From NCBI GenBank assembly GCA_015060965.1, contig SUXN01000004.1, positions 14,281 to 78,280 of the forward strand: DNA of 64,000 nt, written 5' to 3'. The position numbers were made by a program, and so were the translations under genes. Positions 53,613 through 61,816 of the stretch are shown here, one piece after another; position 1 is the stretch's first letter; every line of letters starts with the position of its first letter. The stretch comes from Bacteroidales bacterium. GTDB taxonomy: Bacteria > Bacteroidota > Bacteroidia > Bacteroidales > Bacteroidaceae. The notes below the pieces were generated by a model. The model was not told the DNA's origin and searched no databases. It saw only the letters and a list, made by a program, of their open reading frames with translations.

Positions 53613-54563
53613 TTATGCCTCAAACTTCTTATACAGCCACGTCGTGAGGTAATAGACCAATACACCCGTCACAAGGCCTGCAATGGCATCCACAAGATAA
53701 TGTGCCTTTATGTATACTGTTGCACAGCAAAGCAGCACGTATACGGGGAACATCACTGCAAAGAGCCATTTCTTTGCCCTGTAGGCCAACATTACAAGTA
53801 TTGTAGTGACACCTATGTGCGAACTGGGGAATGCCGCTGTGGGGCGCTCACCGGCACCCTGTGCCATACCCACAAGCTCTGTGAACAGGCCACCCTTGCC
53901 CTCCTGCGCTATGGTAATCTCGGGATGCAGGTTGAAGTAACCGCCAAGCTCGGGGTAGGGACCTGCAGCAGCTATCTCCTCACCTATCACAGGGAAATAG
54001 AACTGCGGACCGGCAACCGGCAGGAATATATATACAATATAATAGAGGAAGAAAGAGGCCATAATCACAAATGTACAGCGCTCTGCCTCCTTGGGACGGC
54101 AAAAGAAATAATAGAACGACACCAATGCAATCATCGGATAATAGAGCCAGTAGCCCATGTTGAACGCCTCGCGCCAGAAAAGCCCGCTGCACACCTGGTC
54201 AAAGAGCAGCGCAGGCTGACAGCCGAAGAGGTCGGACTCCAATGTCGCGAACATATGGTCAAGGTTCGGGAATATGCGGTTGAACTCAAAGGTGTCGGGG
54301 TACCAATAGCTCAACAGTGCCATCTGCGACACCACTCGCAACAGCCGTGTCGCCATAGAGGGGAACTTTGTATATACATATATCACTGCAAATGTAGCAA
54401 AGGCGATGAAGAAACGTCCCGACAGCATTGCCTGCGGGTCGTTCAGCCTATTGAAGAAGATGATTATGAGCAGTGTAGTGAACAGGTTGTAGAGAAGATT
54501 AAGCTTCTCCACAGCAAGGAAGCGTGTCTGCGGCTCCTCGCGCTTGATAAAGTTTATAGCCAT
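53613..54563 (-). CDS. PAP2-family membrane phosphatase/phosphotransferase (Aur1-like)
   Basis: 316-aa polytopic protein with about six or seven helices. The C-terminal PAP2 motifs are AAFPSSHIGV (catalytic His) and YIKAHYLVDAIAGLVTG (His and Asp). The layout resembles PAP2_3/Aur1 inositol-phosphoceramide synthases rather than small UppP/PgpB enzymes. Bacteroidetes make sphingolipids and some make inositol lipids, so lipid headgroup transfer is plausible, but undecaprenyl or PA phosphatase activity cannot be excluded. It overlaps the epimerase gene by 10 nt, indicating translational coupling. Confidence 0.83.
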   Translation of the reverse strand: MAINFIKREEPQTRFLAVEKLNLLYNLFTTLLIIIFFNRLNDPQAMLSGRFFIAFATFAVIYVYTKFPSMATRLLRVVSQMALLSYWYPDTFEFNRIFPNLDHMFATLESDLFGCQPALLFDQVCSGLFWREAFNMGYWLYYPMIALVSFYYFFCRPKEAERCTFVIMASFFLYYIVYIFLPVAGPQFYFPVIGEEIAAAGPYPELGGYFNLHPEITIAQEGKGGLFTELVGMAQGAGERPTAAFPSSHIGVTTILVMLAYRAKKWLFAVMFPVYVLLCCATVYIKAHYLVDAIAGLVTGVLVYYLTTWLYKKFEA

Positions 54564-55561
54564 TTCTCTTTTTTATACCAATTGATTGTCTCCTTGACAC
54601 CGGCCTCGAGCGGATAATCGGCCTTGAAGCCCAGTTCCTTTTCTATGGACGCCGTGTCGCAGAGCCAGTTTCTCTGTTTCATTATCATGTATTTGTCGCT
54701 GTTGAGCGTGCCGGGCTTTCCGCTGACGTGAGAGAACCACTCGGCACAGAGCGATATAACCTTGAGCAGCCATACCGGCGCCTTTATGTGCAATACCCTC
54801 TTTATGCCCAGTTCGCGCTGTATGAGGTCGCTGAAGGCACGGCTGTCGTACCCCTGCGGCTCGCCCACGAAGTAACAACGCCCCTCGACAGGCTTTTCTA
54901 TCGACAGGTATATCGCTTTTACAAGGTCTTTCACATAGATGAAAGTTATGACCTGCGGCCTGTAACCCACTGCAAAATCAACGTGCTTCTTTATGCTCAC
55001 AGCCATCTGGTAGTAGTCGCGTTCGCGCGGACCGTACACACCCGTGGGGCGCAGTATTATATAAGGAAAAGCCGCCTTGTCAATTATATACCTCTCGGCA
55101 AGCAGCTTGCTCTTGCCGTATTCAGTGTTGGGTGCCGGAGTATCACTCTCTTTTATTGGAGTGTAAGGCTGTTGCTCATGCAAAGGCCCGAAGATACTCA
55201 ACGAACTGAGGTAGATGAACTTCTGCGGTTGCATACCCGCCTCGGTGAGAGCATCCACGAAGTTCTTTGTGCCCTCGTAGTTGACCTTGAAAAACTCCTT
55301 TTTATCGAGACATTTCGTTACACCGGCAGCATGCACAATGTAATCCCAGCGGCCGTTACCGGCCTTGAAAGCCTGCAACTGCTCAACAAGCCTTGCCTTT
55401 GAAGAGAAGTCGAGCTGCACAAAGTTCACGCGCTCATCAGGCAAGAACTTGCGGCTGCTGCTTCCGCGCACACCGGCCCAGACCTCAACCCCCCGTTTGA
55501 GACCCTCCTCAACAATAAAGCTGCCTATAAAACCGCTTGCACCGGTAACCAGGATTTTCAT
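54554..55561 (-). CDS. NAD-dependent epimerase/dehydratase (extended SDR)
   Basis: 335-aa extended short-chain dehydrogenase. N-terminal Rossmann motif GASGFIGSF, active-site YGKSK (Tyr-x-x-x-Lys) in NTEYGKSKLLAERYI, and the substrate-region motif RPTGVYGPRERDYYQM. Likely acts on a nucleotide sugar or a 3-oxo lipid. Pairing with the PAP2 gene suggests a lipid or lipid-linked sugar pathway, which is inference. The start at 55561 gives MKILVTGASG; the frame extends 17 codons upstream. Confidence 0.87.
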   Translation of the reverse strand: MKILVTGASGFIGSFIVEEGLKRGVEVWAGVRGSSSRKFLPDERVNFVQLDFSSKARLVEQLQAFKAGNGRWDYIVHAAGVTKCLDKKEFFKVNYEGTKNFVDALTEAGMQPQKFIYLSSLSIFGPLHEQQPYTPIKESDTPAPNTEYGKSKLLAERYIIDKAAFPYIILRPTGVYGPRERDYYQMAVSIKKHVDFAVGYRPQVITFIYVKDLVKAIYLSIEKPVEGRCYFVGEPQGYDSRAFSDLIQRELGIKRVLHIKAPVWLLKVISLCAEWFSHVSGKPGTLNSDKYMIMKQRNWLCDTASIEKELGFKADYPLEAGVKETINWYKKEKWL

Positions 55562-55806
55562 TGGAAAGACTTTCTGTGAATACATTCGGCAAATACCGTG
55601 CAAAAATAGCACAAAAAAACCAATAAAAGGTTATTAAGGCCTCCTAATTGGGAGAAAGCGGATGCAAGTTGCGCTGTTCTGCCGCAAGCATGACTCAGAA
55701 GGAATTCAGTGTAGAGAATAAGCATTGGTACAATAGAGTTGTTATTCTTTGGTTTATTTTACCCTTAATCTGTTGTCATATATTTTTCCTGCTGTCGCTC
55801 TATCAT

Positions 55807-55828
55807 GTCCTTTTGGGCCCAAAAGGAC
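55807..55828. repeat. 22-bp perfect palindrome
   Basis: Half-site GTCCTTTTGGG followed directly by its complement. It could be an operator for a dimeric regulator or part of the hairpin-rich element that follows; it has no T-run. Confidence 0.6.
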
Positions 55829-55915
55829 CAAAAAGCCCGGCACACGGAAAAATCGTCACAAGCGCCCTTTGCTCGTGCCGCATGAGCGAGCATTCGGTCG
55901 GGCACTTGCTTGCCA

Positions 55916-56042
55916 CTCATGGCTTTCGCTTGTTTTGCAGGGTGCTGCGGACCTTGATTTGCGCGGCTATATAAGATAATTTATACCCGCGCAAATCTTC
56001 AAACATACCTCGCACAATGGCCTGCAAACAAGCAGCCATGAG
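55916..56042. repeat. 127-bp imperfect inverted repeat (long hairpin)
   Basis: Outer arms CTCATGGCT ... AGCCATGAG, a middle pair GCTTGTTTTGCAGG / CCTGCAAACAAGC (one bulged base), a GTGC / GCAC step, and a perfect inner stem GATTTGCGCGG (55956-55966) / CCGCGCAAATC (55987-55997) around a 20-base AT-rich loop. The whole segment can fold as one long hairpin with bulges. It has no coding content. Confidence 0.75.
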
Positions 56043-56374
56043 CTGGATTTTTAACGGTGCCGGTTTTTCAGGAATTACCTATGCTATGAATGCACCAACA
56101 AAACCATCCCCCATTACTCTGCTACAGAAACGCAAGCATCCCGTTTTCACATACTTTAAACTTTGCCACACTACACTTTTTGCTCCAAAAAATTGACAAA
56201 TGCCGTTTTATTACTAATTTAGCAATGTGTAAAAGACCGACTGCATCACTTTCATGTCATTCTCTTGGGGATACCGAGTACGATATTTGAGACCCTTCCG
56301 TACCGTCAGGATGACAAGTCCGCGATATTGTCATTTACATCCACTTAACGACAACAATTTAAATTTATACCAAT

Positions 56375-58525
56375 ATGGCAAAGAAAGGTGGAAAAGGCAA
56401 AAGCCGTATAAACAAGAACTCCCTTGTGGAGATGCTCGTATCGCTCTTCAACCGCAATGAGGGCAAGACACTCAGTCCAAAGGAGATTTTCAAGGAGCTT
56501 GGTTTGACATCGACATCGGCAAGGACACTCTGTGTACAGATTCTTGACGACATGGTCTTTGACGGCTACATAATGGAGCCCGAGTTCAGGAGATACGTCC
56601 TTGCCAACAACACCTCGATGCTGTTCGGCACATTCTCACGCAACAGGGACGGTTACAACGAGTTCTACCCCGAGGACGGCAGCGAGCCGGTGCTCATCAG
56701 CGAGCGCAACTCGGCCCATGCACTCACCGATGACCTTGTGCGCGTGGCACTCTTTGCACGACGCAGAGGCCGCGCTCTTGAGGGCGAGGTGGTTGAGATC
56801 GTAAAGCGCGTGCACGACACCTTTGTGGGCGAACTGCACGTAGAGAAGCATTATGCTTTCCTCATCACCGAGAACCGCCTTATGCCTAACGACATATTCA
56901 TTCCAAAAGACCTTCTCAAAGGCGGCAAGAACGGTGACAAGGCCGTTGTCAAGCTGCTCGAGTGGCCTATGGACAGCAAGAACCCTGTGGGCAAGGTAAT
57001 AGATATCCTTGGCAAGAGCGGTGAGAACGACGCCGAGATGAACGCCATTCTTGCCGAGTACGGGCTGCCGTACAAATACCCCGAGGCCGTTGAGCAGGCC
57101 GCAGCAAAGCTGCCAACAGACATCACCGAGGAGGAGATAAGCAAGCGCGAGGACTTCCGCGGTGTCACCACCTTCACCATCGACCCCGTCGATGCAAAGG
57201 ACTTTGACGACGCACTGTCGATACGTCCGTCGGGCGAAGGATTGTGGGAAATAGGCGTGCACATCGCCGACGTATCGCATTACGTCACCGAGGGCAGCAT
57301 AATAGACAAGGAGGCATTCAAGCGTGCCACATCGATATACCTTGTAGACCGCACAATCCCCATGCTCCCCGAGAGGCTCTGTAATTTCCTCTGCTCCCTG
57401 CGTCCCAACGAGGAGAAGCTCACCTACTCGGCAATATTCACAATGAACGAGAAAGCCGAGGTAAAGAAGTCACGCATAGTACGCACCATAATAAAGAGTG
57501 ACCGCAGATTTAGCTACGAGGAGGTGCAGGAGATTATCGAGAATGGACAGGGCGAATATTACGATGAAATCAAGGTGCTCAACGCCCTTGCACAGAAAAT
57601 GCGCGAGAAACGCTTCCAGGCCGGAGCCATCGACTTCCAGCAGGCCGAGGTAAGGTTCCGTCTCGACGAGAACGGCAAGCCGCTGTCGGTATTCTTCAGC
57701 GAGAGCAACGAGTCACACCAGCTCATCGAGGAGTTCATGCTGCTTGCCAACAGGACCGTTGCCGAGAAGATAGGCTGCAAGAGCGCCACGAACAAGAACC
57801 CGAAGACATTCGTATACCGCATACACGACGAACCCAACCCCGAGAAGCTGTCCATGCTCTCGAAGTTCGTCACCAAGTTGGGCTACAAGATGAAGAGCCC
57901 GTCGGGCCGTTCTACATCGGCATCGGCACTCAACCACCTGTTGAAGGACATCCACGGCACCAAGGAGCAGAATGTCATCGAGCAGATATCGTTGCGCACA
58001 ATGCAGAAGGCACGCTACTCAACCGAGAACATCGGACACTACGGCCTCGCATTCCGCTACTACTCGCACTTCACATCGCCCATACGCCGCTACCCCGACC
58101 TTCTTGCACACCGCCTGCTGCACCGTTACCTCACCCTTGAGGCACGCACGGTGAGCAAACAGAAGTACGAGGACCTGTGCGACCACTGCTCGGCACAGGA
58201 ACAGGTTGCAGCCAATGCCGAGCGTGCAAGCATCAAGTACAAGCAGGTGGAGTTCATGAGCGAGCACATAGGCGAGGAGTACGACGCAGTCATCAGCGGT
58301 GTCACCGAGTGGGGACTATATGCCGAGATCAACGACAACAAGTGCGAGGGCATGGTGCCTATGCGCACTCTGCAGGACGACTACTATGAGTTCGACGATG
58401 CCAACTACTGCATCATAGGACGCCGCACGCACCGCAAGTTCACCATCGGTGACCCTGTGCGCATACGCATAGTACGCGCCAACCTCGACCGCAAGCAACT
58501 CGACTTTGAGCTGGTAGAACGATAA
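56375..58525 (+). CDS. rnr: Ribonuclease R
   Basis: 3'-5' exoribonuclease degrading structured RNA. The N-terminus is basic (MAKKGGKGKSRINKNSL) with a winged-helix region, then cold-shock domains. The RNB catalytic site DPVDAKDFDDALSI (four Asp) and HIADVSHYVTEGS follow, with FTSPIRRYPDLLAHRLLH near the end of the domain and a C-terminal S1 domain (YDAVISGVTEWGLYAEI). The 716-aa length is normal for Bacteroidota. Confidence 0.96.
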   Translation: MAKKGGKGKSRINKNSLVEMLVSLFNRNEGKTLSPKEIFKELGLTSTSARTLCVQILDDMVFDGYIMEPEFRRYVLANNTSMLFGTFSRNRDGYNEFYPEDGSEPVLISERNSAHALTDDLVRVALFARRRGRALEGEVVEIVKRVHDTFVGELHVEKHYAFLITENRLMPNDIFIPKDLLKGGKNGDKAVVKLLEWPMDSKNPVGKVIDILGKSGENDAEMNAILAEYGLPYKYPEAVEQAAAKLPTDITEEEISKREDFRGVTTFTIDPVDAKDFDDALSIRPSGEGLWEIGVHIADVSHYVTEGSIIDKEAFKRATSIYLVDRTIPMLPERLCNFLCSLRPNEEKLTYSAIFTMNEKAEVKKSRIVRTIIKSDRRFSYEEVQEIIENGQGEYYDEIKVLNALAQKMREKRFQAGAIDFQQAEVRFRLDENGKPLSVFFSESNESHQLIEEFMLLANRTVAEKIGCKSATNKNPKTFVYRIHDEPNPEKLSMLSKFVTKLGYKMKSPSGRSTSASALNHLLKDIHGTKEQNVIEQISLRTMQKARYSTENIGHYGLAFRYYSHFTSPIRRYPDLLAHRLLHRYLTLEARTVSKQKYEDLCDHCSAQEQVAANAERASIKYKQVEFMSEHIGEEYDAVISGVTEWGLYAEINDNKCEGMVPMRTLQDDYYEFDDANYCIIGRRTHRKFTIGDPVRIRIVRANLDRKQLDFELVER

Positions 58526-58870
58526 TTCAGTTTCTTTTCAGAAAGCACTCATACATTTGCATAAGAACAAGATATATTATAGTTGACCCGAAAGATGTCT
58601 GCTGTTCCATATTTATTAATGAACTCACCGATAACAAAACGTTGTTTTGTCATTCTGAGCAAGGCGAAGAATCTCTATCATCTGCGTTTTTGGGGATCCT
58701 TTGACAATGCCGCCTTTTCGCGACCCGCACGGCATGAGCATTGCCCATGCTACGTGCGACCATTCGCTGTCGGCATTGTCGAACCCTGCGGATTTCGTCG
58801 CTCCGCTCTGTCGGGATGACATATGTGACTGGAATCTTTGAGCCAACGCCTTATTACCGAAAACAACACG
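58526..58870. repeat. Repeat-bearing gap between rnr and the response regulator
   Basis: 345 bp. 58617-58655 is a truncated inverted copy of the repeat start seen at 7862-7903 (AATGAACTCACCGATAACAA then a TGTCATTCTGAGC edge), followed by GAAGAATCTC and, at 58814-58822, GGGATGACA. A TACATTTG at 58552-58559 fits a -7 element but has no good -33 partner. No gene is seen. Confidence 0.7.
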
Positions 58871-59554
58871 ATGAAACTGCTTATTATTGAAGACGACACC
58901 TCGTTGCGCGAGATCATGCAACGCGCATTGCAGGGCGAGGGCTACATTGTAGAGAGCGCCGCCACATATTTCGATGCCTGCGACAAGATTGCCGGCTACA
59001 GCTACGACTGCATAATGCTTGATATAATGCTGCCCGACGGCAACGGACTCAAGCTTCTTGAGCAGATAAAGAAGATCGGCAACGAGAGCAGGGTAATAAT
59101 AATATCGGCACGCGACTCGCTCGACGACAAGATAACAGGCCTTGACCTGGGTGCCGACGACTACCTTGCCAAGCCCTTTTATATGGCAGAGCTCTCGGCC
59201 CGCATCAAGAGCGTGATGCGCCGTGGCAGCGGTGCCGTCAACAACACCATGACAGCAGGGAACATAACCCTTGACCTGGGCAGCCGCAGGATAAGTATTG
59301 ACAGCAAAGACGTACCCTTGCTAAAGAAAGAGTTCGACATACTGCTCTACTTCATGCAGCGCCCCGGGCACATCGTCGACAAGGCAGTGCTTGCCGAGGC
59401 CGTGTGGGGCGACCACATTGACATGGTCGACAACTTCCAGTTCGTCTATGCCCAGATAAAGAATCTGCGCAAGAAACTCTCCGAGGCAGGGGCAAGCATA
59501 AACATAAAGGCCGTCTACGGCTTTGGATACAAATTCACAGAAACAGAAGAATGA
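58871..59554 (+). CDS. OmpR-family response regulator
   Basis: 227-aa two-component regulator. The receiver domain has the acidic pair in IIEDDTSLRE, phosphoacceptor Asp in LDIMLPDGNG (about residue 51) and Lys in YLAKPF (about 101). The C-terminal winged helix ends VDNFQFVYAQIKNLRKKL and GFGYKF. The start at 58871 is the standard one; the frame extends 11 codons upstream. It overlaps the kinase gene by 4 nt (ATGA). Targets cannot be read; neighbouring genes show no obvious operator. Confidence 0.95.
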   Translation: MKLLIIEDDTSLREIMQRALQGEGYIVESAATYFDACDKIAGYSYDCIMLDIMLPDGNGLKLLEQIKKIGNESRVIIISARDSLDDKITGLDLGADDYLAKPFYMAELSARIKSVMRRGSGAVNNTMTAGNITLDLGSRRISIDSKDVPLLKKEFDILLYFMQRPGHIVDKAVLAEAVWGDHIDMVDNFQFVYAQIKNLRKKLSEAGASINIKAVYGFGYKFTETEE

Positions 59555-60819
59555 AACTCATCTACCGCGTAACATTCAGGCTCTCGATAGTGTTGTTGCC
59601 CATACTCCTGCTGTGGTCAACGGTGTTCTATTTCTCCATGGTGGACGAGATAAACGACGAGACCGATGACAGCCTCGAGGACTATGCCGAGTTAATCGTG
59701 CGACGCACACTCACAAGCGGCGAGCTCCCCGGCCAGAATAACGGCAACAACAACACCTACAGCATTGAACTGCTGCCCTACGGCTACAGCAAGGAGCATT
59801 ACATGACATTCGAGGACAGGCAGGTATACATCCCCGAGAAGCGCGAGACAGAGCCCGCCCGCACCCTCACAATGACATTCTCCGACAGCAACGACCAGGT
59901 GTACCTTTTGACCGTCTCTACCCCCACATTCGAGCGTCAGGACCTTCTGTTGGCAGTGTTCTGGCATCTTGTGGCACTGTATGTGATACTGACGTTGAGC
60001 ATTCTCGCCGTCACGGCACTTATCTTCAACTACAGCATGCGTCCACTCTACCGCCTGTTACAATGGCTCGACGGCTACAATCTGGGCAACGGCGTGGACG
60101 ACCTGCCCATGTGCACCCACATAACTGAGTTCAAGAAACTGACAGAGAGCGCCCGCAGCACCATTGAGCGCGCCGAGAAGTACTACGAACGGCAGAAGCA
60201 GTTCATTGGCAACGCCTCGCATGAGCTGCAGACACCGCTTGCCGTGCTGGGCACACGCATAGAGTGGATGATTGACAACACACAGCTCACCGAGGAGCAG
60301 TTCGCCGAGCTCACCAAGATGCGCCAGTCACTGCACCGTCTGAGCCGTCTCAACCGCACACTGCTGCTCATATCAAAGATTGAGAATGCACAGTTCAACG
60401 AGAAGCACGACGTAGACATTGCAGAACTCATAGAGAACGAGCTTGAGATTTACAAGGAGATATATGCCGACAAGGAGATTGTATGCAGCACTGCACTCCC
60501 TGCACGCTTTATCGTGAGCATGGACGAGTCGCTTGCCACCACCCTTGTCACAAACCTCATAAAGAACGCCTTTCTGCACACTGCCGACGGCGGCACGATA
60601 GATATATCCCTACAGGACGGCACACTTACCGTGAGCAACAGCGGCGAGGCATCCCTTGACACCACCCGCCTGTTCGACCGCTTCTACACCGGCGGCAAGA
60701 GCGGCTCCACAGGCCTCGGCCTCGCACTGGTGAAATCAATAACGGAGTTCTACAGGTTCGGGCTGGAGTATAGCTTTACCGGCGGAAGACATCACTTTGC
60801 AGTGGTTTTCAAGCAATAA
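59551..60819 (+). CDS. Sensor histidine kinase
   Basis: 422-aa membrane kinase. Helix 1 (about residues 10-32), a periplasmic sensor of about 110 residues, helix 2 (about 135-165), a linker, the DHp motif NASHELQTPLAVL (His at about 225) and an ATPase domain with the N-box VTNLIKNAFLHT and G-box GGKSGSTGLGLALVKS. The signal is unknown; the sensor domain matched no family I recognise. It is encoded right after its regulator, with a 4-nt overlap. Confidence 0.94.
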   Translation: MKLIYRVTFRLSIVLLPILLLWSTVFYFSMVDEINDETDDSLEDYAELIVRRTLTSGELPGQNNGNNNTYSIELLPYGYSKEHYMTFEDRQVYIPEKRETEPARTLTMTFSDSNDQVYLLTVSTPTFERQDLLLAVFWHLVALYVILTLSILAVTALIFNYSMRPLYRLLQWLDGYNLGNGVDDLPMCTHITEFKKLTESARSTIERAEKYYERQKQFIGNASHELQTPLAVLGTRIEWMIDNTQLTEEQFAELTKMRQSLHRLSRLNRTLLLISKIENAQFNEKHDVDIAELIENELEIYKEIYADKEIVCSTALPARFIVSMDESLATTLVTNLIKNAFLHTADGGTIDISLQDGTLTVSNSGEASLDTTRLFDRFYTGGKSGSTGLGLALVKSITEFYRFGLEYSFTGGRHHFAVVFKQ

Positions 60820-61228
60820 ATCATTGGCAATACTTTCACCAGTGCTGTGGGAATTTTATCTCCTCACCCTTACAGGGAGCTCCTCTTAATTGCAAATAAG
60901 AGGAGCACTGTTATCTTATATTTCAAGTAATATTTAACGTGAGTTCGATATAAGAATTTATACTAAAATTTAGCGTATTTTGTCATTCCGAACCTTGTGT
61001 GAGGAATCTCATTATTCGCGGATTCAGAGATCCCTCGTCGCTACGCTCTGTCGGGATGACAGGTTCGCGATTTGATTTAGCTTATATCGAACTCACGTTA
61101 TTTAAAATAAATGACTTGGTCCTCCTCTGTTTAACCCCTCAGTCACTTTGTGACAGCTCCCCTTGAAAAGTGGAGCAGCCCGGTGGCACAAGCGAAGCGC
61201 TGTGGCGGAGGAGTTTGAAAGTGTAGCC
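60820..61228. repeat. Repeat-rich gap downstream of the kinase gene
   Basis: 409 bp without a gene. It contains the hairpin at 60879-60906 (arms GCTCCTCTTA / TAAGAGGAGC), the 166-bp inverted-repeat element at 60935-61100, and at 61131-61215 a degenerate relative of the segment at 8250-8290 and 48940-48970 (CCCCT...GGCGGAGGAG type). Confidence 0.75.
60935..61100. mobile_element. MITE-like element with perfect 20-bp terminal inverted repeats (166 bp)
   Basis: Ends TAACGTGAGTTCGATATAAG and its exact complement at 61081-61100. The interior carries a TGTCATTCCGAACC ... GAGGAATCTC ... GAGATCCCTCG ... CGGGATGACA segment, itself an inverted repeat, so the element is nested. No protein is encoded. 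No clear target duplication is visible. Confidence 0.8.
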
Positions 61229-61723
61229 TCAAATCTCCAGCACTACCGCCTTGCCCTCCTCGAGTGAGCGCGATACATCAATAATACGTTGGTTACTGCT
61301 GCCGCGGAAGCGCAGCTGCTCGTCTTTCAGGGCCTCGACAAAACGGCCGTCTACAAGCACATCAACAAGCTCCAGAAGTTCCCTCTGTGCAGGGTTCTCC
61401 AGCAGCTGCTCAAAAAGATAGCCGGTGTAACACCAGATATTCTTGCCGCTGCGCTCCTTAATGGCACGTGCAAGCGCTGCAAAGCCCTGGGGCTGGAACA
61501 TGGGGTCACCGCCCGAGAATGTGACATCGGCAAAGGGGTCTGCAAGAATCACCTCAAGAATATCCGCGATATCGACATCGTGCCCGTTGTCTATGTCCCA
61601 CGACTGGGGGTTATGACACCCTGGACAATGGTTCGGACAGCCTGCACAATATATTGTCGTGCGGAAGCCCGGACCATCGACCGTAGTGTCTTCCACAATG
61701 TCGAGTATGGATAGCTTTGTCAT
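61229..61723 (-). CDS. nrdG: Anaerobic ribonucleoside-triphosphate reductase activating protein
   Basis: Radical-SAM activase that installs the glycyl radical on NrdD. The radical-SAM Cys motif lies in YCAGCPNHCPGCHNP, where CPNHCPGC gives CX3CX2C; FSGGDPMFQPQG is the SAM-binding GGD-type motif. The 164-aa length is normal. It lies 93 nt downstream of nrdD; that gap holds a short TGTCATAC...GAATGACA repeat at 61754-61808. Confidence 0.95.
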   Translation of the reverse strand: MTKLSILDIVEDTTVDGPGFRTTIYCAGCPNHCPGCHNPQSWDIDNGHDVDIADILEVILADPFADVTFSGGDPMFQPQGFAALARAIKERSGKNIWCYTGYLFEQLLENPAQRELLELVDVLVDGRFVEALKDEQLRFRGSSNQRIIDVSRSLEEGKAVVLEI

Positions 61724-61816
61724 TATCAGAAATGGAAATTGGTTCCTGCTTTGTCATACTGAGTGAAACGAAGTATCTTATAGATTCTTCACGTTGTCCA
61801 GAATGACAGCAGGCCT

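Larger units (their letters stand above)
55562..56374. other. Long non-coding gap with palindrome and large imperfect hairpin
   Basis: 813 bp between divergent genes (epimerase on minus, RNase R on plus). It holds a 22-bp perfect palindrome (55807-55828), the hairpin element at 55916-56042 and a TGTCATTC...GGATGACA segment (56254-56323). A 108-codon frame at 55648-55974 has no start context or recognisable product. No convincing promoter for RNase R was found. Confidence 0.7.

Noticed and set aside
53700-54617. 305-codon open frame on the plus strand
   Set aside because: Antisense to the PAP2 gene, which carries conserved catalytic motifs and a coupled partner.
55648-55974. Possible small gene in the 813-bp gap before rnr
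   Set aside because: No ribosome-binding context or homology, and it runs through the palindrome and into the long hairpin, which better explain the sequence.
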